A DNA stretch of 64,000 nucleotides from Cheiracanthium punctorium (lineage: Eukaryota > Arthropoda > Arachnida > Araneae > Cheiracanthiidae), in contig JAWZYV010018278.1 in NCBI GenBank assembly GCA_038373885.1, forward strand, positions 496,001 to 560,000, read 5' to 3'. Positions 56,200 to 64,000 of the stretch are shown here, piece by piece. A program made the translations under genes and the position numbers. Each line of letters starts with the position of its first letter. Positions within the stretch are counted from its first letter, which is position 1. The notes beneath the pieces are model-generated. The model saw only the letters and a program-made list of their open reading frames with translations, was not told the origin of the DNA and ran no database searches.

Positions 56200-56368
56200 C
56201 CCGCGCACAGCCAGCTGTCGTCAGAAAAGGGTCTCTAGATCTGTGGCACGCGATGAACGTTTCGATCGTCCGCCATCTTGCTGGTAGTTAAGTCGAGCGA
56301 TGGCAACGGCTGCCCTTTTTTCAGCATTGGGAAAGGGTTGCGCCTCAAAGGGATAGGCTAGTTTGGTT
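56200..56368 (+). mobile_element. TTAA-type MITE fragment, YY1-like core
   Basis: The 56204-56322 core is nearly identical to 62050-62168 in the complete element at 61998-62410 (GGGTCTCTAGATCTGTGGCA, CGATCGTCCGCCATCTTGCT). It ends with GGGAAAGGGTTGCGCCTCAA, the complement of the left end of that element. The opposite end is missing. Confidence 0.75.
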
Positions 56369-56859
56369 GAATGGCCCAGGCAGATTTACTGCTCCAGTCC
56401 GTTCCTACATAAGCCCTCTCTCGAAGGTTTCTAGCCTTCTCTTAAAAAAATAAAATTTCCCGTTAGAAAAATCACAGATAGTGACTCTAAGGGGGGAGGG
56501 AGTGTTCTATACCCCTTTTTTATTCATGCCTCTGTTTTGTAAGAATATTTATAATTATGCATAATTTTATGAGTAGTTTGCGACGGACTTAATTCATTTG
56601 AACTATTCGTTAAAAATAATTGAACGAAATGGTTCCGAATACGATTGGCAACAGTTTGCAAGCACATTTGACCCGAAAATAATTTGGCTGGGATGATCAC
56701 CGGGATAATAAGTAAGTACCCTATTTCCAAATAGTTAGTAACATCACTTGGGTACTAGGAGTGTAATACTACTGATGGCGCGTTTTTCCAAAACGAGATA
56801 ATTAATTCTACTGATTTAGCAATGTTTTTCTGGAAACATAAATGTAATCGAAGTGGATG
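56369..56859. other. Contains inverted piece shared with 1.9 kb
   Basis: 56631-56700 is the reverse complement of about 1941-2000, while CGGGATAATAAGTAAGTACC at 56702-56721 matches 2064-2083 in direct orientation. Otherwise unremarkable. Confidence 0.5.
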
Positions 56860-57531
56860 CTGGTTTTTTAGCACTAGGGTGCTTTTACGCTCAATGCCAG
56901 AACTTTGTCTACGCATTTTCGTCTACGCTTAGACAGATTTTGTAGATATGAACTGTCACGAAGAAGATCTTTACAAATGTGTTTGCCAGATAACATGGAA
57001 GGGGGGGGGGGTTAATAAAATGTTTTAAGTCATACAAGGTTTGCAATTTTTGATAATGGATCGCTAAATGTGGTGCCAAAACGCGACAATTAATTATAAA
57101 TATATTACGAATATAGTTAGAAAACGCCTGGCAAATATTGTAAAATAGCTTTAGTAGGCGATTTTAATATATAGATTTCAATTCCGAAGAGGTGTTTTAT
57201 GGAATAGAGAAGATAAATACGGTACACTCATAGATTATGATACACTTTCTAAATGGCATTTATAAAGGTGAAGATAGTTTGACTCTGCCTTACGAAAATT
57301 GTTAAACAGTTTTAGTTGATGATTTTAATGTAGATTCCAATTCCGAAGAGGTGTTTTATGGAACAAGGAAGGAAAATACTCTCATGAATTATGATGCAGA
57401 CAACATCCAAACAGTATTTAAAATGGTAGAGGATAGTTGGAATATGCTTGGCGAAGGTTGTAAAACAGTTTCTGTAGGCGATTTTAAGATAGATTTCGAT
57501 TCCAAAGATGTGTTTTATTGTACAAGAAAGA

Positions 57532-57909
57532 GTTGATTCCTATTTTAACGCCCCGCCCCCACTCTCGCCAATCTAAAAAAATTGCCGCGCTTTGGCGAGC
57601 TTTGCAGTCATGGGTTTCTAGGAGTTATGCACAAGTTTCAATGCACCCAAAAGAGCTAGATGAAAACTAAAGTGAACAAATGAGCGATAAACGCACCAGT
57701 TAAGGAGTTTCAAGACACTTAATTTTAAAACTACATTAATTGGCAACCCAACATAAATAAATAAATAAGGGAATGCTGTACTTGCATGTTGTTCCAAATC
57801 GCCATTTTAATTCTAAATTACGGTTGCCACATAAATAGAAAAAATGGTCAGGGTATCTGCCTATGTTTAATTATCGCCACCTTTGGGGCATCAAAGTAAG
57901 AATGAACCC
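57532..57909. mobile_element. MITE in A3, same site as in A1
   Basis: GTTGATTCCTATTTTAACGC start and a GGGTTCATTCTTACTTTGAT end (complemented). Interior blocks TTTGGCGAGCTTTGCAGTCA and AAATCGCCATTTTAATTCT match 10489-10854. Flanked by AAGAAAGA on both sides. Confidence 0.75.
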
Positions 57910-58432
57910 AAGAAAGACAAGCACGGCACGGCACCAGGAAAGACAAATAGGCTGCCAAACATCAGAGCCGGTCCTTATTGTGTGCATACGCAAATCGGTA
58001 AGAATCACCAGATAATGAAAAGTCAGAAATATCAAATGAAAGTCAAAAATAAATCAGAAAATTTAGTATGTGTATCATATAGGAGACTAATAATGCGATT
58101 AGTGGAAATCCAAGGCATTGGCAAAGAATGCAAAATACAATGCGAAATTAATTACTCTTTTCGTGGCGTTGGTGGAATCTCTCCGGATAATGGATTCAGG
58201 TGTGCTTAAAATACTCCCCTAAAGGTGATTTCTGTTGAAGTTCTATTTATTTCACATTTATGTATTTTCACTTTGCGAGATCAAGAACTCTAAAAATGAC
58301 TCCAGTTTTCGCTTGAATGTGCAATTTAACAGTTTAATCGATAACACTGAATAGATAGCTTCTGTTACTATTGCGGCTATTGTTAAATTGCATGCGAAAC
58401 CGACGTCAACGGTAACGATTGTTAAATTGCAG

Positions 58433-58480
58433 TCCTGTCATAACATTTGTAAGTGCTCTTTCACAAATGTTATGACAGGA
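58433..58480. repeat. Perfect 18-bp hairpin
   Basis: TCCTGTCATAACATTTGT (58433-58450), 12-base loop, exact complement at 58463-58480. No T run or gene context, so not called a terminator. Confidence 0.9.
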
Positions 58481-58878
58481 AGTTTGCATTTACAAAAGCG
58501 CCATTATCATCACGATAACAGGATGCATTTTTGGCGTCAAAGCGTATACAGAAAATCGAATGTTCCATGCAGGTTTTTCTATATTTAAACTATCAATCTT
58601 TTAAGATTTTTTTTAGCACTGGAGTGCTGTTAAAATCGTTAGTACTTTTGAGTGGTATTAAAATCAGTTAGGTGTTTTAGCGTCGGCATAACTTGTCTAC
58701 ATGATTTGTCATGGCAGGGCACTTTTCAAATGTCGCATTCGATTGACCTCTAACTTGGTGTATACATATATATTATATTATATTCTACTGTAAATTTGGT
58801 ATGCCATATATATTATACACTAGTGCATGACTGCACTAATGCATTGTTCACGCTTTACAAACTGCATGATAAGATAGC

Positions 58879-58986
58879 CCTGGTAGCACAATTAGACCAA
58901 AAGACGTTTAAAACACGTTTTTTAACGTCGGAAAACGTGTTTCCAACGTAATTTGAACGTTTTTTGAGCTAGCTGTGCTACTAGGG
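58879..58986. mobile_element. 108-bp MITE
   Basis: Ends CCCTGGTAGCACAATTAG and, complemented, CCCTAGTAGCACAGCTAG (15 of 18 match). The interior has four ACGTTT/AAACGT-type motifs. Target duplication not clear. Confidence 0.7.
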
Positions 58987-58989
58987 AGA

Positions 58990-61015
58990 ACATTTTTCTA
59001 CATCATGTAAGTTTATTCCTCAGGTATTAATTCTATATCTTAAAACTTAAAAAAACAGCATTATATGATGCAGAAATAAGGCACTTTGATTCTGAAGAGT
59101 TTTGTCTGCACACTGTGTGGTGTTTTTTTTTTCCGTATTTATGACACAAATTTTACGCCACGAGAAAAACAATTTTGCCTTTTTTGAAAATTCCACATCA
59201 CTGTTAATTGGTAACTGGAGTTAATTCAAATTACACTCGTAAGAGAAATATTCGTATCCTACGGTGCGAAGAACAGGCATCAAAGACTAACGAATTTAAA
59301 TTGCCAAGTAAGCCGGACATCAATAGATATCAACCAGAATTTCCCGATCTATGCTTCGTGCGAACATAGCAAGTGCTCCGCGAAAAAAACATGTCGCTGC
59401 CTTAGCCTATAATATACACTAGCTCGGATTTACGCAACATGCTCCGCGATATTGTACCAAGGTGCTCAAGGGGCCAAAATTCAAAGACATTCGAAAATGC
59501 TCCATCATAGAAAAATGGTGAAGTTGAGAAACTCAACTAAACCAGCGAAGTCGAAATCGGATGAGTGGTTCGAAAAACACTACATTGTTGACGTTCTTTT
59601 ATATAAATAATGAATTTAAAATAACAACAAATTACTATTTAAAATAATTGCTTTTAATTGCACTCAGACAGTTATAGATATTCTCTAAAAAGAAACTTTT
59701 AAAAAAAAATTAAGAACAAAGATTTTTTTTTTTTCCCCAATTCCATTCATTCCTCATGATTGGTAAAAAGTTTGCTTCTGAACAGTAACGTTGTTATAAG
59801 AAGAAAAGCGCATTTACAGGTTATGCCAATGACTCCTGGATGAAAGCTGATGTGTGAAAAGACAAAAACCTGTTTCATGGCCATTGACCATAGTTTAATT
59901 ATGTCAGGGACTAAAAATTTTTTAGGATTTCTCTTCTTAAGTTTGATATATACCTGCACGGGCACGGGTTGGTATTGGTTTTTTTTCTGTTCGAACCGGA
60001 ACTATTTCGCTCTCTAAATTATAGGCAGCAATGAAAAACCGTTTGCTAAAATCAAACTAATGTATTGGATTACGTATACTTCTTCATATATATTTTTAAT
60101 AATTTTGTTTTAAATTTAAGTATATTATAAAAAACAATGTACAATACAGCAAACAACAGTAGCATTAATAATTGCTGAAATTATCCGATATCAGATGTTA
60201 TGGCCAATCGTCCAGTCTGGCAGTTAACGCCCTAGCAGTTCCGAACTCGAATACCGGTATATGATGCAATGTCAGATACAGAATTTTTTGGGGATAGGTG
60301 CTAATTTTTAAAAATAGCTTAATTTGATCTAAACAAAATGAAAAATAATGCAACGTGTTACCTTGAAGTAATGTACAATTTTTTTTTTTTTTTGTTGTTT
60401 TTTGTGTGGGGACTAATTTGGGGGAAGGGACTGAAACCTTCTAGCACCTTCGTTGGATCCGTTGCTGATATGATGCATAAGTGATCATAATAGCTTGGAA
60501 TTACACAATTAGGGGTCCACAGTACTGTTTCTTACCTTAAAAATAAATTTCAGTTTAAATTTTTAAAGTTTTCCAGTAAAAATTCTTGTAATAAGTATGA
60601 TATTGTACCGCTTTATTTATTTATTTTTTCGGACATTTGCAACTAAGACCCGAAGTATTGGCTATTTTATTATGGGGGCCCGAGGCGTAGCCAGGGCTGG
60701 CTGATTTGGTTGCAGCCAAACCCGAAATGAGTAAATATAAGCTATTGAGAAAATTACTTACTTGGGAATATTTTTAATGTGTAGGAAAATAGTTCTTTTT
60801 ATTTCATCATTTGAGATAAAATCTTAGCTACTCAATGACATTAACACCAATATCGCCTCATCAACAATTGTTTTCTCCACTTCAAGGCCATAGTACACGT
60901 CTAGCATGTATCTTAGCCGAGTTTTCGAGAGAGGAAAATAAAGATACGTAGTTCAAGTTCCTGCACGGTTTTCATTGCACGCGACATTTTAGAAAGGAAC
61001 AGGAAAGTAATGTTT
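58990..61015. other. No gene recognised
   Basis: AT-rich sequence. A GGGGGCCCGAGGCGTAGCCAGG patch near 60676-60697 is probably a solo transposon end; its key part is GGCGTAGCCAGG. T runs lie at 59721-59734 and 60379-60393. Confidence 0.45.
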
Positions 61016-61019
61016 TGGA

Positions 61020-61098
61020 AAATGGGCAGCCAACGTTACCCCCTATGCAGGAGCTGACGATTTAACACCCAAGCCTAAGCCTGGAATCGAACACCAAA
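61020..61098 (-). repeat. tRNA-derived SINE fragment, second copy
   Basis: The minus strand reads GGTGTTCGATTCCAG (61081-61095; B-box-like), then GGCTTAGGCTTGGG, then TAGGGGGTAACGTTGGC (61027-61043). The last block and the spacing match the SINE at 20641-20765. The A-box end is missing or too diverged. Confidence 0.5.
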
Positions 61099-61363
61099 AA
61101 GTCAGCACAGAGAGAAGTACATTGAACACAATTCGCATTAATTCACTGGAAATAGACAGCAGAAATGTTAAATTAACAGCAAGGCACCTGAAAACTATTA
61201 ATTCCAATAAAAACAATATCCCTCCTCTCTGTAGGGTCATCGGTTCGTTACAATGCTTTTCTTTGCAAATGCTTAGCGTCGCCAACTTTCGTCATGTTAC
61301 AATGCCATTTATGGTTTTTCAATGCGGAGATCAAACTTTCGCAGGAAAAAAGTGGGTGTTACC

Positions 61364-61414
61364 ATTGGAAATTTTCGAATTTTTTTATTGAAAAAAAATT
61401 CGAAAATTTCCAAT
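61364..61414. repeat. Perfect 23-bp hairpin
   Basis: ATTGGAAATTTTCGAATTTT plus TTT (61364-61386) pairs exactly with 61392-61414 across a 5-base loop. AT-rich. No transposon context recognised. Confidence 0.9.
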
Positions 61415-61995
61415 TAATCCAAGTAAACCTTAATCATGAGATTTCTGTTATAATACCAATCTCGAGTGCATACCTCTGAATAACTGTATCTGAAATCTCA
61501 TCTCGATTAGTTGAACGTAGAGGTCCATATATCGGGGAATTTAGTCATGACCATACTACATATTATTATCATTACGGATAAAAAATGCAAAAAAAAGTAA
61601 TATGAACACTTTGACAAAATTTGTGAAAAATGTCAAAAAACTTCCTTTTGCTGAATTTCTATTTAAATGCGGCAAATGAGGGAAATATCCTACACATTTC
61701 AATATTTTTATTATTGCCACCAAAAAACACCTTTCCTGTACTATCTACCAATCAAAAATACAAAAAAAAATGTTTTTTTTATTTCGAAAAAAACAGCATT
61801 TAGCCAACATTTCAACACATCTTGTCCCACAAAATTCAAGTTTTTCATGCTCACTTTGTCCTTACAATGATACCTTTTCGACTGTATCGATCATCGAGAA
61901 CAAAGTTTTTTTCTGCCCATTCTACAGGTCAAAGAAGAACCTTTTCCGCTGAGAACTTTCAACGACGAAAGCAAACAGATTAAACCTGGGTTTAA
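61415..61995. other. AT-rich stretch, nothing recognised
   Basis: No repeat or gene recognised; A and T runs only. Confidence 0.5.
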
Positions 61996-61997
61996 TC

Positions 61998-62410
61998 TTA
62001 ACCCTTTGAGGCGCAACCCTTTCCCAATGCTGAAAAAAGGGCATCCGGGCACAGCCAGCTGCGTCAAAAAAGGGTCTCTAGATCTGTGGCACGCGATGAA
62101 CGTTTCGATCGTCCGCCATCTTGCTGGTAGTTAAGTCGAGCGATGGCAACCGCTGCCCTTTTTTCAGCATTGGGCAATCTATCCAGCTGTTCTCGCATTC
62201 TTACATTTTTCAGCAGATGTCAGTGCTGTTAAAAGTAATCGTGACAATTTTTTACGGGAAAAGACGTGCTAAAAAGCAAAGGATTCTCGTGGAGCTATGT
62301 CACCCGCAACTATTTTTATAGAAATCAAATCTATTCTTCGTGACTGGCAACAGTCAAAACGTCAGAGTTTGGTGTTCCCAGAGAGGGAACACTGCGGGTT
62401 AAAGGGTTAA
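61998..62410. mobile_element. piggyBac-like MITE, 405 bp plus TTAA
   Basis: TTAACCCTTTGAGGCGCAAC at the left and, complemented, TTAACCCTTTAACCCGCAG at the right; TTAA plus CCCTTT is typical of piggyBac-type ends. The core 62050-62168 is shared with 56204-56322 and contains GTCCGCCATCTTGC, which includes a YY1-type CGCCATCTTG site. A sub-inverted repeat CCCAATGCTGAAAAAAGGGC (62020-62039) recurs complemented at 62156-62175. Confidence 0.8.
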
Positions 62411-62540
62411 ATGAGTACATAGAAAAAGGACTCATGTCCCTGATAAAAATGGTCAACCATTCCTATCGTCTCCCCTTCCCCATCAGTACAAGATCCAGAG
62501 GAAGGCCTAGAAGGCTTCAGCCTCTCCCCCTACCCCCAAA

Positions 62541-62712
62541 CAGGGTCCGACTAGCTGAGTTGGGGGCCCTGGACAAAAGATTCATTGGGGAGGGAGGGGG
62601 CTCTTTCGAAAACTCTTCTCAAAATTTACAAATTTTCAAAAAGAACAATTTGGAGGGCCCCCTTGGGGGGGGCGGTGCCTGCCCCGTATGCCTTTCCGAA
62701 AATCAGGCCCTG
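62541..62712. mobile_element. hAT-like MITE, 172 bp
   Basis: Ends CAGGGTCCGACTAGCTGAG and, complemented, CAGGGCCTGATTTTCGG. Flanking 8-mers CCCCCAAA and TCCCCAAA match at 7 of 8. G/C-run-rich interior. Confidence 0.7.
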
Positions 62713-62849
62713 TCCCCAAACGTGATTGCTAAAGGGTAGCATTCTGCTTTATTATATACTTTAAATAGGTAAAATTATCTTTTATAACTTAGACCCTACC
62801 AAAAAATTTGCATTCTATTATTCTAAAATTTTACTTTATTCTACGTTTT

Positions 62850-62920
62850 CCTTGGGTGAAATAAGGTTTTTTTTAATTTAAACCCTCCCCCAAAAAAAAT
62901 TCTGTATCCGCCACTGCTCC
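62850..62920. repeat. Solo end of a CAGTGGCG-type element
   Basis: Complement of 62884-62917 reads CAGTGGCGGATACAGAATTT then a T/G run. Matches the style of the end at 48100. No partner seen. Confidence 0.4.
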
Positions 62921-62941
62921 CCATAAAACATTTCTAAATCC

Positions 62942-63443
62942 CAGGACCTGATTACCACACAGGCCAACTAGGCCACGGCCTAGCCCCCAAGCTTAAGGGG
63001 CCCCAAAATTATTAAAATAGTTTAAGTTCTATTCCTAAAAAATTGTGTTATGCGCTAAATTTTTAACAGTAATGAAAACAGATAAAGCGATCATTTTGAC
63101 AACACATTCCGCTGAGCAAAAGGGTTTGTTTACACTATATTCAGGCATAAAAGAAACGTCAGTATTAACACCCCAAGAATTCCACCATGGAGTAGTCACT
63201 GACGTGACAAACATTGGATTGAGAAGCATTAACTTCTACATTAAATGCTAAAAATTTGTGAACTTTTAAGTGAAATCTTTTTGTACAGGAGAGAGTTTGC
63301 AGCTAAAGCACCCTCCCCTCCCCCTTATGTGTGAAATTGCGAAAGAAATACTGATATCACTGTATGACCAACAAGAAATGACTACACAGGGGCCCCACAA
63401 AAGTGCTAGGCCTATGCCCTCCGAATGTCTTAGTCGGGCTCTG
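62942..63443. mobile_element. hAT-like MITE, 502 bp, borders exact
   Basis: Perfect 8-bp duplication CTAAATCC (62934-62941 and 63444-63451). Ends CAGGACCTGATTACC and, complemented, CAGAGCCCGACTAAG, both followed by AGGCC/GGCCTAG and GGGGCCCC blocks. This is a style widespread among hAT MITEs. Interior frames show no domain. Confidence 0.88.
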
Positions 63444-63539
63444 CTAAATCCCCTACCTGCTTTAGTGTCAGTATGTAGATTATAAAATAATTAAACATCT
63501 TGATAAATATCAAAGTTTAACGGAGTATTTCCTTTGACG

Positions 63540-64000
63540 TCCACTGAAGTCTCTTTTTTTTTTTTTTTTTCCCGCGTTCAGTTATTCTGAACTCTCGCTC
63601 CCTTGCACGTGCCGCTGAAAATTATCGAACAAGGAAAACACAACAAACGCACGTGTCGAAGCTGCCGACTTGGAATTTTCAGTTAGGAAAGACACCTTCG
63701 AAGGTCAGCCGGTCTGAGCCTGGTCCGGCCCGACACAGCAGTCTGTCTATTCGTTGCAGTGGGATCTCAGGGGCTCTCGCTGACCAGTCTCCATGATCCG
63801 TGCAGCAGCGCACACGAGGTGGCATGGCACCTTTCGCAACACATCCGACGGTACAGGAAGTAGTTGAAAATCCAATTACTTGGCACTGAGAGAATAAGGC
63901 AGAATTTCCATATAAATAAGGGGAAAAGAGAAAGCTAAAGGTGGCTTGGCGGGGGGAAAATGTGTCAGAAGAGAATGTGTTATCAATGTATTCCCTTCAG
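63540..64000. other. GC-richer unique segment, possible promoter region
   Basis: From about 63572 on, the sequence is CpG-containing, clearly less AT-rich, and has no match elsewhere in the window. E-box-like CACGTG sites lie at 63607 and, as CACGTGT, near 63650. A TATA-like CATATAAATAAGGG occurs at 63908-63921. The very end, ATGTATTCCCTTCAG, looks like a 3' splice site. This could be the edge of a real gene continuing to the right, or simply an unrelated retroposon; no coding frame is recognised. Confidence 0.3.

Larger units (their letters stand above)
56860..58620 (+). repeat. Family A Helitron-like repeat, copy A3
   Basis: Starts near TTTAGCACTAGGGTGCTTTT and follows A1: GATAATGGATCGCTAAAT, TAGTTAGAAAACGCCTGGC, then ~165-nt units with TTTAGTAGGCGATTTTAA. 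One frame at 57351-57536 reads VGDFKIDFDSKDVFYCTRKS. It is interrupted by the same MITE as A1 (57532-57909). A motif TTTAGCACTGGAGTGCTGTT recurs at 58612. Confidence 0.7.

Noticed and set aside
57883..58209. 108-residue frame at the end of the A3 MITE
   Set aside because: Begins inside the MITE end and continues into family A sequence; no domain and not kept open in A1.
58433..58480. Transcription terminator hairpin
   Set aside because: No T tract follows and there is no gene upstream; treated as a plain hairpin.
63908..63921. TATA box of a gene
   Set aside because: TATA-like strings are common in AT-rich DNA and no coding frame or initiator can be tied to it; kept only as a low-confidence hint.

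Overview
The window looks like intergenic or intronic DNA from a large, AT-rich, repeat-dense animal genome. Signs are dozens of eukaryotic DNA-transposon relics (hAT, Tc1/mariner, pogo, TTAA-target, Helitron-like), pol III (tRNA-type) SINE heads, long microsatellites and poly(A) runs, and no operon-like coding. An arthropod, perhaps an arachnid, is my best guess from the repeat style; this is inference and no diagnostic host gene is present. I see no intact host gene and no convincing spliced exon series. Every recognisable protein segment belongs to a mobile element, nearly all broken. || Layout. 1-3.9 kb is AT-rich with a SINE-like patch. 3.9-19.8 kb is built from two interspersed families. 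Family B (5' CTAGCTGCTTACCCG, 3' end ATTTTAATAGTATAGA) has four copies, the last three head to tail. Family A carries ~165-nt tandem units encoding an endonuclease-like GDFNIDF motif. They hold a 2.1-kb foldback element with a Cys-rich protein end in each arm (4.26-6.34 kb), a mariner-type transposase relic (8.3-9.7 kb), a small inverted-repeat element with a helix-turn-helix/Helitron-N-terminal fusion ORF (11.68-12.77 kb), and several MITEs. || 20-29 kb holds SINE pieces, a foldback element (23.5-25.0 kb) and family C/D repeats. 29.0-31.57 kb is a hAT-like element whose ends, 8-bp target duplication and empty-site paralogue are all visible. 31.6-33.4 kb is family C with ~155-nt tandem units. 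33.8-36.5 kb is a palindromic element dotted with a GTGACTGATGTTAC motif. 37.7-38.6 kb is a TTAA-flanked element. || 39-44.3 kb is a nest: family G arrays (~180-nt units, both orientations) enclosing a 640-bp MITE, a foldback mariner-like element with a second mariner inside it, and two more MITEs. 46.5-47.9 kb is a complete non-autonomous hAT with an 8-bp duplication and a transposase C-terminal relic. 49.2-51.3 kb is a retroposon and a third family C array. 53.6-56.2 kb is a long-TIR element with a recent ~505-bp tandem duplication, one copy of which took up a TTAA-target MITE. 56.2-58.6 kb has a TTAA MITE fragment and a third family A copy. 62.0-63.4 kb has three further well-delimited MITEs. 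The last 450 bases are visibly less AT-rich and look different from the rest. || Because the repeats interrupt one another and several have uninterrupted paralogues in the same window, the relative order of many insertions can be read directly.
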